64,000 nucleotides of DNA from Phaeobacter gallaeciensis (GTDB lineage: Bacteria > Pseudomonadota > Alphaproteobacteria > Rhodobacterales > Rhodobacteraceae). The notes beneath the pieces are model-generated. The model did no database searches. It was not told the DNA's origin and saw only the letters and a list, made by a program, of their open reading frames with translations. Below, piece by piece: positions 34,700-43,233 of the stretch. A program made the translations under genes and the position numbers. The stretch covers positions 3,014,001 to 3,078,000 of the forward strand of contig NZ_CP015124.1 of assembly GCF_001678945.1 (NCBI RefSeq), in the 5' to 3' direction. Positions within the stretch are counted from its first letter, which is position 1, and every line of letters starts with the position of its first letter.

Positions 34700-34867
34700 G
34701 CGCCGGGCCGTTGCCCGGCGCGGCGGTCCTGGCGGACCTTTTGAGGTTTGCTGCGAAGCGTTTGAGGGGGCGCTCTGCCCCCTCAAAGCGCCCTGTCGAT
34801 TGTGTTTTGAAAGGCGCCGCATCAAGGGTGGATCGCGCGGGGCGCGACCGCTGCGCGGCCCTTGACC
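34700..34867. repeat. Three-hairpin dispersed intergenic repeat, copy 2
   Basis: H1 is a perfect GCGCCGGG/CCCGGCGC hairpin (34700-34707, 34714-34721). H2 is a perfect 11-base-arm hairpin TTTGAGGGGGC/GCCCCCTCAAA (34761-34787). H3 has outer arms TCAAGGG (34822-34828) and CCCTTGA (34859-34865) enclosing TCGCGC-ggg-GCGCGA. CGATTGTG lies between H2 and H3. Order and spacing match the other two copies, with a longer H1-H2 spacer. Confidence 0.75.
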
Positions 34868-34895
34868 CGGCGGTTTGCGCCGGACCAGAAAACGC

Positions 34896-34926
34896 CAAGA
34901 AAAAAGCGCCCCGGGATGGGGCGCCT
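34896..34926 (-). terminator. Rho-independent terminator of the fsa gene
   Basis: On the minus strand the hairpin GCGCCCC-ATCCC-GGGGCGC is followed by TTTTTT. It starts about 30 bases after the stop codon of the transaldolase-like gene. Confidence 0.8.
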
Positions 34927-34953
34927 TTGGGTCGTTGGATTATTGGCCCCGGA

Positions 34954-35607
34954 TCAGAGGATCTTGATGCCTGCGTCCTTGATGTCGGCGAGGAAGGCAT
35001 CAAGCCCCTTGTCGGTGAGCGGGTGGTTCACCATGGATTTGATCACGGCAGGGGGTGCGGTGATCACGTCGGCGCCGATGCGAGCAGAGTCCAGTACGTG
35101 GTTCACGGTGCGGATCGAGGCGGCGAGGATCTCGGTCTCGAACCCGTAGTTGTCGTAGATGGTGCGGATATCCTCGATCAGCTCCATGCCATCGAGGTTG
35201 ATGTCATCCAGACGCCCGATGAAGGGAGAGATGAAGCTGGCACCGGCCTTGGCCGCCAGAAGCGCCTGATTGGCGGAGAAGCACAGCGTCACGTTGACCA
35301 TATTTCCGTCGTCGCTGAGCACCTTGCAGGCCTTGAGGCCATCCCAGGTCAGCGGCACCTTGACGGCGATATTCTCGGCGATTTCGACCAGCTTGCGGCC
35401 TTCGGCGATCATGGTTTCGGCATCGGTGGCGGTGACTTCGGCGGAAACGGGACCGTCGACCAGATCGCAGATTTCCTTGGTGACTTCGATGATGTCACGG
35501 CCGGATTTCTTGATCAGCGAGGGGTTGGTGGTGACGCCATCCACCATGCCAAGGTCATTGAGTTCGGCAATGGCATCGATTTCGGCGGTATCTACGAAGA
35601 ATTTCAT
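34954..35607 (-). CDS. fsa: Fructose-6-phosphate aldolase / small transaldolase
   Basis: A 217-residue TIM-barrel enzyme of the short transaldolase (TalC/FSA) family. The Schiff-base lysine is Lys83 in [21 protein letters not shown] is at about 26-31 and the phosphate-binding SPFIGR is further on. Sequence alone does not separate transaldolase from fructose-6-phosphate aldolase activity; both occur in this family. It is transcribed leftward as a single gene and ends in a clear terminator. It is divergent from priA. Confidence 0.85.
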   Translation of the reverse strand: MKFFVDTAEIDAIAELNDLGMVDGVTTNPSLIKKSGRDIIEVTKEICDLVDGPVSAEVTATDAETMIAEGRKLVEIAENIAVKVPLTWDGLKACKVLSDDGNMVNVTLCFSANQALLAAKAGASFISPFIGRLDDINLDGMELIEDIRTIYDNYGFETEILAASIRTVNHVLDSARIGADVITAPPAVIKSMVNHPLTDKGLDAFLADIKDAGIKIL

Positions 35608-35689
35608 ATCCGGGAATCCTTTGGCGTGGGTTGGCCTTGATTGGGCTAGCCTTTACCTCATGGGGGAGGCATTAAAAAGCCCCGGCGGT

Positions 35690-35728
35690 TTTGCAGGGAC
35701 ACTTTGCACGGACAATTTGCAAGGGCAC
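35690..35728 (+). repeat. Three tandem 13-bp repeats immediately upstream of priA
   Basis: TTTGCAGGGACAC, TTTGCACGGACAA and TTTGCAAGGGCAC follow each other without a gap. All agree with TTTGCANGGRCAM. The array ends 13 bases before the priA GTG, inside the intergenic gap shared with the divergent fsa gene. Iteron-like phasing suggests a protein-binding array in the priA promoter/leader. Confidence 0.7.
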
Positions 35729-35741
35729 AAGGTAGGTAGCG

Positions 35742-37937
35742 GTGAGCGATCAGGAGCATTTCGAAGCAGGAGAGCGAGTGGCGGTGCTGACCACGCAGCC
35801 GCTTGACCGGCTTCTGGATTACCGCGCCCCCGAGGGCGGTTGTTTCCTCGGTGCCTATGTCGAGGTGCCGCTGGGTCCGCGCAAGGTGCTGGGCGTGGTC
35901 TGGGGGCCGGGCGCGGGCGATTTTGATTCGTCGAAACTGCGCAGCGTGACCCGTGTGCTGGACGTGGCGCCGATGCGCAGCGAAATGCGCGCCTTTCTGG
36001 GAAAGGCCGCCGATTACACCCTGACGCCGATGCCCGCGATGCTGCGGCTGGCGAGCCGGGCGCCGGGGCTGTCCGATCCGCCCTCGATGCGCAAGATCCT
36101 GCGCCGCGGCGATCAAGAGCCGGACCGGCTGACCGATGCCCGCGCCCGGGTTTTGGACGCGATGGAGGAATTTGGCGGGCTGGCTTTCACCGCCAAGGAA
36201 CTGGCCGATATGGCGGGCGTGACCCCGTCGGTGGTCAAGGGGTTGGTGAAACAGGGCGCCCTGCGCGAGGAAGAAACCCCGCGCGATCTGCCCTACCCGA
36301 ATCTGGACCCCGATCTGCCGGGCAAGGCGCTGACCGACGATCAGGCGGCAGCAGCGGCGGCGCTGGAAGAGGGCGTCAAAAGCGGCGCCTATGGCACCAC
36401 GCTGCTGAAAGGTGTCACTGGATCAGGCAAGACCGAGGTTTATCTGGAGGCGGTGGCGGCTGCCTTGCGCGCCGGGCGGCAGGCGCTGGTCCTGTTGCCC
36501 GAGATCGCGCTGACAGCGGAGTTTCTGAAACGGGTCGAAGCGCGGTTCGGCGCCACCCCGGCGGAATGGCATTCCGGCGCCACCATGACCGAACGCCGCC
36601 GGGTCTGGCGCATGGTGGGGCAGGGCAAGGCGCAGCTGGTGATCGGCGCCCGCTCGGCGCTGTTCCTGCCGTACCGGAACCTTGGGCTGATCATCGTCGA
36701 TGAGGAACACGACACCTCTTACAAGCAGGAGGATGGCGTCCTTTACAATGCCCGCGACATGGCGGTGCTGCGCGCGGCCATGTGTTCGGCGCAGGTGGTA
36801 TTGGCCTCGGCCACGCCCAGCCTTGAAACCTGGGCCAACGCCGACGCAGGCAAGTACAAGCGGCTGGATCTGACCTCGCGCTTTGGCGCCTCGGTGCTGC
36901 CGGAGATGCGCGCGGTGGATATGCGGGCCGAGGATCTTCTGCCCTCGACATGGATCTCTCCGACGCTGAAATACGCCATGAAGGCGCGGCTGGAGCGGGG
37001 GGAACAGTCGCTGTTGTTCCTCAACCGGCGGGGATTTGCGCCTGTAACCATCTGCCGGGCCTGCGGCGCACAGGTGGCCTGCGATCAGTGCGACAGCCGC
37101 ATGGTCGAGCATCGCTTCCTGAAGCGGCTGATGTGCCACCAATGCGGTGAGACGAAACCGGTGCCCGAAGTCTGTCCATCGTGTCAGGTCGAGGGCAAGA
37201 TGGCCCCGGTCGGCCCCGGGATCGAACGGCTGGGAGAGGAGGCAGCCGCGCTGTTTCCCGAAGCGCGCATCGCGGTTCTCAGCTCGGATCTGTTTGGGTC
37301 GGCCCGCGCGCTGAAGCAGCGGATCGAGGAGATTGCGGCGGGGGAGGCGGATATTATCCTCGGCACGCAATTGGTGGCCAAGGGGCATAACTTTCCGCTG
37401 CTGACGCTGGTGGGCGTGATCGATGCGGACCTGGGTCTGCAGGGGTCTGACCTGCGCGCAGCAGAGCGGACATTCCAGCTGATGCGGCAGGTCGCGGGGC
37501 GTGCGGGCCGGGCGGAAAAGCCGGGCGAGGCGCTCTTGCAGACCTTTCAGCCCGAGCATCCGGTGATCCGGGCGATCCTGTCCGGGGACGAGGAAGCCTT
37601 CTGGAAGGCTGAGGCCGCTGAACGGCAGGCTGCCGGGGTGCCGCCCTTTGGCCGTATGGCGGGGATCATCCTGTCGGGATCAGATCTGGCGCAGGTCTTT
37701 GATCTTGGCGAAACGCTGGCGCGCAACGATGGTGCCCTGCGCCAGATCGGCGCGCAGCTGTTCGGCCCGGCCCCCGCGCCCATCGCCCGGGTCCGGGGCC
37801 GCCACCGGGTGCGGCTTCTGGTGAAGGTGGCCAAGGGCGCGCCATTGCAAGAGGCCATCGCCCGCTGGATCGCGCCGGTGCGCCCCAAAGGCGATCTGCG
37901 CCTCAGCGTCGATATCGACCCGCAGAGTTTCTTTTAG
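35742..37937 (+). CDS. priA: Primosomal protein N' (replication restart helicase PriA)
   Basis: A 731-residue superfamily 2 helicase that reloads the replisome at stalled forks. Walker A is GVTGSGKTEVYL and motif II is VDEEHDTSYKQE. The two-zinc cysteine cluster is visible as CRACGAQVACDQC followed by CHQCGE and CPSC. The C-terminal helicase motifs (GTQLVAKGHNFPLLTLVGV and QVAGRAGRAEKPGE) are intact. The start is GTG with AAGGTAGG upstream. Three tandem 13-bp repeats directly precede it. Confidence 0.95.
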   Translation: MSDQEHFEAGERVAVLTTQPLDRLLDYRAPEGGCFLGAYVEVPLGPRKVLGVVWGPGAGDFDSSKLRSVTRVLDVAPMRSEMRAFLGKAADYTLTPMPAMLRLASRAPGLSDPPSMRKILRRGDQEPDRLTDARARVLDAMEEFGGLAFTAKELADMAGVTPSVVKGLVKQGALREEETPRDLPYPNLDPDLPGKALTDDQAAAAAALEEGVKSGAYGTTLLKGVTGSGKTEVYLEAVAAALRAGRQALVLLPEIALTAEFLKRVEARFGATPAEWHSGATMTERRRVWRMVGQGKAQLVIGARSALFLPYRNLGLIIVDEEHDTSYKQEDGVLYNARDMAVLRAAMCSAQVVLASATPSLETWANADAGKYKRLDLTSRFGASVLPEMRAVDMRAEDLLPSTWISPTLKYAMKARLERGEQSLLFLNRRGFAPVTICRACGAQVACDQCDSRMVEHRFLKRLMCHQCGETKPVPEVCPSCQVEGKMAPVGPGIERLGEEAAALFPEARIAVLSSDLFGSARALKQRIEEIAAGEADIILGTQLVAKGHNFPLLTLVGVIDADLGLQGSDLRAAERTFQLMRQVAGRAGRAEKPGEALLQTFQPEHPVIRAILSGDEEAFWKAEAAERQAAGVPPFGRMAGIILSGSDLAQVFDLGETLARNDGALRQIGAQLFGPAPAPIARVRGRHRVRLLVKVAKGAPLQEAIARWIAPVRPKGDLRLSVDIDPQSFF

Positions 37938-38001
37938 GGCACGGGGCCTTCTTGCTCCCTTGCGTACACCGCTTTTCGCTGACCGATATGGTCACGAAAA
38001 G

Positions 38002-38781
38002 TCAGAGCAGCTGATCATAGGCCTTCTCGGCCAGTGTGCGCAGGTGATCACGTGGCATCTGGCCGACCACCGCATAGCCCAGCGGGCCATCCTGCCAGTA
38101 AAGGCCCTGTGTTGCTCCTTCACCAGCGTAACGGAAGGCGCTGTCGCCGCCGGAATGCTGGGGGGCAATATAAAGGGTAATCCGGGTGCCTGCGTCGTTT
38201 TCGTACATGAAAAGCCCGGCCGTTCCGTCCTCGGACGGTAGAACCCGGCCGCCCATCAGCGCAAAACCGGAGGCCGCGAGGTCGGGTGGAACCAGCGGGG
38301 CGCCGACGCGTTTTGAGATCCAGCTTTCCAGATGGTCGCGCTGACTGGCGGGCACTTCGACCGGGTGCACCACCTCGACCACATAGGTGTCATGAGCCTT
38401 GAGCGCGGCCTGTGCCAGATCATTGCCAGACGTCATGGGAGCCAGCGCGCCGCGCCCGATCCAGCCGCCAAGCCCGCCAAGTGTCAGAAGACCCACCATT
38501 GCCGCCACGCGTGCCGGGGCGCGAAAGGGCGAGCGCGGCGCGGTTGCAGGGGCGGGGCGGCGCAGAATATCGGTCAGGGCCTCGGGCGTGGGCTCCTCCG
38601 GTTCGGGGAAGAGCATCCGCAATTCCTCGTCCTGCTGCGCCCAGTCGGCGAGCCGTGTCTGTGCCGTGGGGTCGGCTGCGATCCGCTCGGTAAGCGCGGC
38701 GCGCGCGGCCTCGTCCAGTTCGCCGTGGTGATAGGCGAGCAGCTCATCATCGCTCAGCGGGGTGTCGGGATGGGTGGTCAT
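38002..38781 (-). CDS. Anti-sigma factor (single-pass membrane protein)
   Basis: A 259-residue regulator paired with the ECF sigma gene that it overlaps by four bases. The N-terminal cytoplasmic domain (LSDDELLAYHHGELDEAARAAL) resembles anti-sigma domains but lacks the full zinc HxxxCxxC motif. A single transmembrane helix follows (about 93-110, RVAAMVGLLTLGGLGGWIG), then a periplasmic domain of about 150 residues that may sense the signal. It is the last gene of the three-gene operon with the Yx(FWY)xxD protein and the sigma factor. Confidence 0.82.
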   Translation of the reverse strand: MTTHPDTPLSDDELLAYHHGELDEAARAALTERIAADPTAQTRLADWAQQDEELRMLFPEPEEPTPEALTDILRRPAPATAPRSPFRAPARVAAMVGLLTLGGLGGWIGRGALAPMTSGNDLAQAALKAHDTYVVEVVHPVEVPASQRDHLESWISKRVGAPLVPPDLAASGFALMGGRVLPSEDGTAGLFMYENDAGTRITLYIAPQHSGGDSAFRYAGEGATQGLYWQDGPLGYAVVGQMPRDHLRTLAEKAYDQLL

Positions 38782-39302
38782 CGGTTGGGTCTTCCGGTTG
38801 GTTTCGGTGCGGCGGACGTTGCGCCGCCGCGGCCGGTCATGGTGCGCAGGCTGGCGCGGGCCCGGGCCAGCCGTGACATCAGCGTGCCGCGCGGAATGTC
38901 GAGCATGGTCGCGGCCTCGTCGAATGTGGCGCCATCAAGCGCCACAAGCAACAGAGCGCGGCGCTGGTCCTCGGGCAGCCGGGCGATGGCAGCCTCGGTT
39001 TCACGCAGCGCTATATGTGCCTCCTGTCCTGCCGGGCGCGAGGGTTCGCTTGGCAGCTCGTCGACGGCGATCAGGTGGCCAGGCCGTGGGGCCCGGCGCA
39101 TCAGGTCGCGGTGGCGGTTGATCAGGATGCGGAACAACCAGGCTCGCAGCGCGCCATCGGGACGGCGCTGGTGCAGCTTGGCTACGGCCCGTTCGAGGCA
39201 ATCCTGGACAAGATCGTCGCCCGCCTCGGCGTCGCGCATCAGCGCATGGGCGTAGCGGCGCAGTGCCGGGATCTGGGCTTCGATCTTGTCCAGGTCAGTC
39301 AT
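38778..39302 (-). CDS. ECF-type RNA polymerase sigma factor
   Basis: A 174-residue sigma-70 family protein of the extracytoplasmic-function type. Region 2 is seen in LRRYAHALMRDAEAGDDLVQ and RAWLFRILINRHRDLMRR, and region 4 in LPEDQRRALLLVALDGATFD with PRGTLMSRLARARASL. The frame is open far upstream, but the ATG at MTDLDKIEAQ is the natural start, although its ribosome-binding site is weak. The downstream overlapping gene encodes its membrane anti-sigma factor. The upstream gene, a secreted Yx(FWY)xxD protein, is co-oriented and 31 bases away. Confidence 0.88.
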   Translation of the reverse strand: MTDLDKIEAQIPALRRYAHALMRDAEAGDDLVQDCLERAVAKLHQRRPDGALRAWLFRILINRHRDLMRRAPRPGHLIAVDELPSEPSRPAGQEAHIALRETEAAIARLPEDQRRALLLVALDGATFDEAATMLDIPRGTLMSRLARARASLRTMTGRGGATSAAPKPTGRPNR

Positions 39303-39333
39303 GGGAGGGGGGGACCTTCGGGCCGGGGCGCGC

Positions 39334-39711
39334 CTACGGGCGGGCCAGGTGCCAGACGCCCTTGACGCCGTCACCGGTAATATCGCCGGACTTGGCATCC
39401 TTGAACCATGTGTAGAGCGGCTTGCCCTCGTGGGTCCACTGGCGGGCGCCATCGGCGCGCAGGATGATGCCAAAGGCGCCCTGCGGTCGGGCCTTGCTGC
39501 TGGCCTCCAGCGGCGGCCATTTCGTGGCGCAATCGCCATAGCAGTTGGAAACGGCGGCTGTGTCCTTGTCGAAGGTATAAAGCGACATGCCGCTGCCGTC
39601 GGTCAGGATCGCGCCCTTGGCGCTGTCGCCGCTCTGGATCGCGGTAGCAGCCTGTACGACTGAGCCAATCATGGCTGCGGCGATAACGGCGATAGGGAAG
39701 GTGAAGCGCAT
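39334..39711 (-). CDS. Secreted protein with Yx(FWY)xxD repeats (COG4315-type)
   Basis: A 125-residue exported protein. MRFTFPIAVIAAAMIGSVVQ with AA after it is a signal peptide, and there is no lipobox. Two copies of the family motif occur, LYTFDKD and LYTWFKD. A CYGDCATKWPPL segment holds a cysteine pair typical of this family. The family is often encoded beside ECF sigma/anti-sigma pairs and is thought to act in the envelope. As the first gene of the operon it may be the output or the signal partner of that sigma system. Confidence 0.85.
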   Translation of the reverse strand: MRFTFPIAVIAAAMIGSVVQAATAIQSGDSAKGAILTDGSGMSLYTFDKDTAAVSNCYGDCATKWPPLEASSKARPQGAFGIILRADGARQWTHEGKPLYTWFKDAKSGDITGDGVKGVWHLARP

Positions 39712-39766
39712 CTTTTGGTCCTTTCATCTAAGATCGTACCGGTCCGTTGCGACCGGCAGATAATAA

Positions 39767-39792
39767 GACGCGCCTGCGCGAGAAATAATCCC
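39767..39792 (-). promoter_or_regulatory. Candidate ECF-sigma promoter for the Yx(FWY)xxD / sigma / anti-sigma operon
   Basis: On the minus strand GGGATTA (39792-39786) and CGTCTTA (starting at 39770) are separated by 15 bases and lie about 55 bases before the first gene. A GGGAT-type -35 with a CGTC -10 is characteristic of ECF promoters, so the operon may be autoregulated. The assignment is by eye. Confidence 0.4.
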
Positions 39793-39808
39793 GCTGACCT
39801 ACAAATTT

Positions 39809-40870
39809 TTATGCGGTCACCGTCCGGCCCGGCTGATCGATCAGGAAATCGGTCAGCATCGCTCCGATCCACATGCAGAACAGCGCCAGCCAGGCGGTGC
39901 CGGCAAAGATCGACCCGCCGGTGACGCCCGCGCCGATGGCGCAGCCACCCGCCAGCATGCCCCCAAACCCCATCAGCGCTGCGCCGATCATCGCCTTGCG
40001 CATGGTGACGGCGCCGTCAAAAGCCTGGATCCGCATCTCTCCGGACAGGGCAGCGGCCAGCATCGCGCCGATAAAGACGCCCGGCACCAGGCCCACGTCG
40101 AATTCAAGAATGGCGTTGCGGTCGAGGAAGAACATCAGGGTATGGGCCGAGGGGCCGGTGAAGGTGGCACTTTCGATCTGCACCGGGTCAAAGGCGACGA
40201 GGCTGAGCTCATAGGTCAGCACCCATCCCATGGCGACGGCAAACCCCACGCCCGAGGCAAAGATCAGCCGCGCCGCGCCGATACGGTTGCGGCGCGACAG
40301 CCAGAGCGCCAGCACAGCAATCGCCGCGCCAAGGGCCAGACCGCCCCATTCCGGCAGGCCAAAGGTGGCCAGAAGGTCCATGTTGCGCCCGCCGGAGGTC
40401 ACCCAGAGCCCGGCCAGCCGGTCACGCAGCGGTGACAGCACGCCCGAAAGGCTCATCTGCGCCACGACGGCAAAGATCAGCCCGGATACGACCGAGCGCA
40501 AGTTGCCGGTGGCCGCCAGCACCAGAAGCCGCCCCGAGCAACCCCGCGCCAGCACCATGCCGGCGCCAAAGATCAGACCGCCGATCACCGCGCCGGACCA
40601 GCTGCCCGGCACCGCCATCATCCGCGCATCGGCTGCGCTCATCAGTCCCAGAAGCTGCGCCGCCTGCACCCAGACCACGGCGGTGGAAAAGGTCAGCAGC
40701 CAGACCGCCACCTTGTCCTCCATCCGGCCGCGGGCGAATTCCACGGTGGCTGCGCGCAGGCAAAAGCGCGAGCGCTGCGCCGCAACGCCAAAGGTCAGCC
40801 CGGTGAGCAAACCGAACAGGGCCGCCGTCGGGGCCTCTCCGATGCCTTCTACAAGTGAAACCAGATCCAT
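39809..40870 (-). CDS. YeeE/YedE-family transporter (thiosulfate/sulfur uptake type)
   Basis: A 353-residue membrane protein with about ten helices. The family's glycine/cysteine signatures are present twice: GAGMVLARGCSGRLLVLAATG and GGMLAGGCAIGAGVTGGSI. In characterised thiosulfate transporters of this fold (TsuA) conserved cysteines line the substrate path. The cysteines in RGCSG and GGCAIG would be the equivalents. No rhodanese or TusA-like gene is adjacent. It is divergent from the MFS gene, with an FNR-like site between them. Confidence 0.85.
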   Translation of the reverse strand: MDLVSLVEGIGEAPTAALFGLLTGLTFGVAAQRSRFCLRAATVEFARGRMEDKVAVWLLTFSTAVVWVQAAQLLGLMSAADARMMAVPGSWSGAVIGGLIFGAGMVLARGCSGRLLVLAATGNLRSVVSGLIFAVVAQMSLSGVLSPLRDRLAGLWVTSGGRNMDLLATFGLPEWGGLALGAAIAVLALWLSRRNRIGAARLIFASGVGFAVAMGWVLTYELSLVAFDPVQIESATFTGPSAHTLMFFLDRNAILEFDVGLVPGVFIGAMLAAALSGEMRIQAFDGAVTMRKAMIGAALMGFGGMLAGGCAIGAGVTGGSIFAGTAWLALFCMWIGAMLTDFLIDQPGRTVTA

Positions 40871-40921
40871 TGCGCGCCTCCCGATCTATGCACGCATCGT
40901 AATATGTATAAAATTGCCCGG

Positions 40922-40940
40922 CTGCATTGATGCAGATCAG
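40922..40940. promoter_or_regulatory. FNR-like site overlapping a perfect palindrome between yeeE and MFS genes
   Basis: TTGATGCAGATCAG (40927-40940) matches the FNR/FnrL box TTGAT-N4-ATCAA with one mismatch. It overlaps CTGCAT-TG-ATGCAG (40922-40935), a perfect 14-bp palindrome, so either could be the real site. It lies 51 bases before the yeeE-like start and 59 bases before the MFS start. Confidence 0.4.
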
Positions 40941-40999
40941 ATGTGCAGGGGCGGTTTTACTCTCGCCAGAGCGGGCAAAGGGGCGTACATGCTTGACCC

Positions 41000-42235
41000 A
41001 TGTTCAATCCCGTCCCGATAGAGACCGCGCGCAATATGCCGCGCTGGCGCCGCCCGACCACGCTGTTGTTCGTCATGGCGCTATGTATGCCGATTGCCTT
41101 TAACGCGTGGAATGCGCTGCTCAACAACTTCGTCATCGAGGCGGCGCAGTTCGACGGCGCCGATATCGGCCTGCTGCACACGGTCCGCGAAATTCCCGGG
41201 TTTCTGGCCATCGGGGTGATCGCGGTGATCCTGCTGGTGCGGGAACAGGTGCTGGGGCTGGTGTCGCTTATGCTGCTCGGCGCGGCGACGGCGGTCACTG
41301 CCTGGTTCCCCTCGCTGGGCGGGATTCTGACCATCACCATGCTGTCCTCGATCGGGTTTCACTACTACGAGACGGTGAACCAGTCGCTGCAGCTGCAATG
41401 GCTGCCAAAGGCGCGGGCGCCGCAGATCCTGGGTTGGCTTCTGGCCGCTGGATCGGCGGCGACGCTGGTGGTCTACGGGCTGATTGTCCTGCTGTGGGAG
41501 CCGCTGAACCTCAGCTACAACGTCGTTTTCATGAGCGCAGGCGGGGTGACGACGCTGCTGGCGCTGGGCTGTTTGCTGGTCTATCCGCAGTTCGAGGCAC
41601 CGCACCCGCAGGTCAAGAAGCTGGTCCTGCGCCGCCGTTACTGGCTCTATTATGCGCTGCAATTCATGGCCGGGGCGCGGCGGCAGATCTTTGTCGTCTT
41701 TGCCGGCTTCATGATGGTCGAGAAATTCGGGTTCGAGGTGCATGAGGTCACCGGGCTGTTCCTGATCAATCTGGTAATCAATATGATCGCGGCGCCGCTG
41801 CTGGGCCGGTTTGTCTCGGCCTTTGGTGAACGGCGCACGTTGATCTTTGAATATGCGGGTCTTGCAATCGTCTTTGCCCTTTATGGCGGGCTCTACTGGT
41901 TCGGCTGGGGTGTTGTGCTGGCGGCGACGCTTTATGTCATCGATCACGTGCTGTTTGCGCTGGCGCTGGCGCTAAAGACCTATTTCCAGAAGATCGCCGA
42001 TCCCGGCGATATCGCCCCCACCGCGGCGGTTGCCTTTACCATCAACCATATCGCGGCCGTCTTCCTGCCGGTCCTGCTGGGTCTTTTGTGGGTGATCTCT
42101 CCGGCGGCGGTCTTTGGTCTGGCGGCGGCGATGGCGTTGATCTCGCTGACGCTGGCCTGCCTGATCCCGCGCCATCCCGAGCCGGGCAACGAGACGGTGT
42201 TCAGCAAGTTCACCGCTGCCGCCCCGGCCGAGTAA
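41000..42235 (+). CDS. Major facilitator superfamily transporter
   Basis: A 411-residue polytopic membrane protein with about twelve hydrophobic segments arranged as two six-helix halves around a central charged loop (VKKLVLRRRYWLYYALQF). No family-specific motif could be recognised, so the substrate is unknown. The ribosome-binding site before the ATG is weak, and a slightly different start is possible. It is divergent from the yeeE-like gene and upstream of prmA by 125 bases, in the same direction. Confidence 0.8.
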   Translation: MFNPVPIETARNMPRWRRPTTLLFVMALCMPIAFNAWNALLNNFVIEAAQFDGADIGLLHTVREIPGFLAIGVIAVILLVREQVLGLVSLMLLGAATAVTAWFPSLGGILTITMLSSIGFHYYETVNQSLQLQWLPKARAPQILGWLLAAGSAATLVVYGLIVLLWEPLNLSYNVVFMSAGGVTTLLALGCLLVYPQFEAPHPQVKKLVLRRRYWLYYALQFMAGARRQIFVVFAGFMMVEKFGFEVHEVTGLFLINLVINMIAAPLLGRFVSAFGERRTLIFEYAGLAIVFALYGGLYWFGWGVVLAATLYVIDHVLFALALALKTYFQKIADPGDIAPTAAVAFTINHIAAVFLPVLLGLLWVISPAAVFGLAAAMALISLTLACLIPRHPEPGNETVFSKFTAAAPAE

Positions 42236-42360
42236 AGGCGAGACATTGGAGGGGAAGGCCGTGCGCAGTGCGTGGTCGGGCCGGTCGGCCTGCGCGCCTT
42301 ACGCTTGACGGGACCGTCTGCGGGGCCTAGGCGCTGTACAGCACATCCTGGAGACCCGCC

Positions 42361-43233
42361 ATGCCCACTTTCACCGCCCTGACCACCCTCACCGGAAAAG
42401 CCAAAGCCGAGGCGCTGGGCGATGCGATGGAACGTCTGACCCCGGAACCCACCGGTGTCGGCGTTTTCGAGGTCGAGGATGGATCGGGCCTGTGGGAGGT
42501 TGGCGGCTATTTCACCGAAGCCCCGGATGAGGCCGGTCTTGCGCTGCTGGCAGCGATGCATGAGGCGAAACCCTTTGCCGTCTCTGAACTGCCGGAAACC
42601 GACTGGGTCGCCCATGTGCGCCGGGAACTCGCTCCGGTCGAGGCCGGGCGGTTCTTCGTCTACGGCAGCCACGATGCGGATAAGGTGCCGGGGGACAAGA
42701 TCCCGCTCCTGATTGAGGCGGCAATGGCATTCGGCACCGGCCACCACGGCACCACGTTGGGCTGTCTTCGGGCGCTGGATCATCTGATCGACACCGGATT
42801 TACTGGCGCCAAGGTGGCCGACATCGGCTGCGGCACTGCGGTTCTGGCCATGGCAGCGGCGCGGGTCTGGGATGGGCAGTTCATGGCCAGCGATATCGAT
42901 CAGGTCGCTGTCGAGGTCGCCGAGGCGAACCTCAAGGCCAATGACATGGGCGGGCAGGTGACCTGTCTTGAGGCCGCAGGCTTTGATCACCCGGATCTGA
43001 AGGCGGTGGCGCCCTATGATCTGATTTTTGCCAATATCCTGAAAGGCCCGCTTGTGGCGCTGTCGCCGGATATCGCCGCGAACCTGCGCAAGGACGGCTT
43101 TGCCATCCTGTCGGGCATCCTCAACGAGCAGGCGGACGATGTGATCGCGGTCTACGCAGAGAACGGTCTGACCCTGCGGCGGCGGGATGAAATCGGTGAA
43201 TGGACGACGCTCTTGCTGCAGAAAGAGAGCTGA
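42361..43233 (+). CDS. prmA: Ribosomal protein L11 methyltransferase
   Basis: A 290-residue SAM-dependent enzyme that trimethylates ribosomal protein L11. The N-terminal substrate-recognition domain is followed by AMAFGTGHHGTTLGCLRAL, the PrmA hallmark. The SAM motif VADIGCGTAVLAMAAARVW and the catalytic-region DLIFANILKGPL come next. The start has CTGGAG eight bases upstream, and the length is usual for the family. Confidence 0.95.
   Translation: MPTFTALTTLTGKAKAEALGDAMERLTPEPTGVGVFEVEDGSGLWEVGGYFTEAPDEAGLALLAAMHEAKPFAVSELPETDWVAHVRRELAPVEAGRFFVYGSHDADKVPGDKIPLLIEAAMAFGTGHHGTTLGCLRALDHLIDTGFTGAKVADIGCGTAVLAMAAARVWDGQFMASDIDQVAVEVAEANLKANDMGGQVTCLEAAGFDHPDLKAVAPYDLIFANILKGPLVALSPDIAANLRKDGFAILSGILNEQADDVIAVYAENGLTLRRRDEIGEWTTLLLQKES

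Larger units (their letters stand above)
34531..34953. other. Hairpin-rich 423-bp intergenic region between duf484 and fsa
   Basis: No credible gene is present. The left part holds several hairpins, including GGCCGCC-atg-GGCGGCC near 34670 and a stray CCGCATCAAGGGT (34626-34638). The middle holds copy 2 of the dispersed three-hairpin repeat. The right end holds the fsa terminator. Confidence 0.7.

Noticed and set aside
34596-34865. 89-codon frame in the duf484-fsa gap
   Set aside because: It reads through a series of hairpins and ends inside the dispersed repeat. It has no ribosome-binding site and a biased composition.
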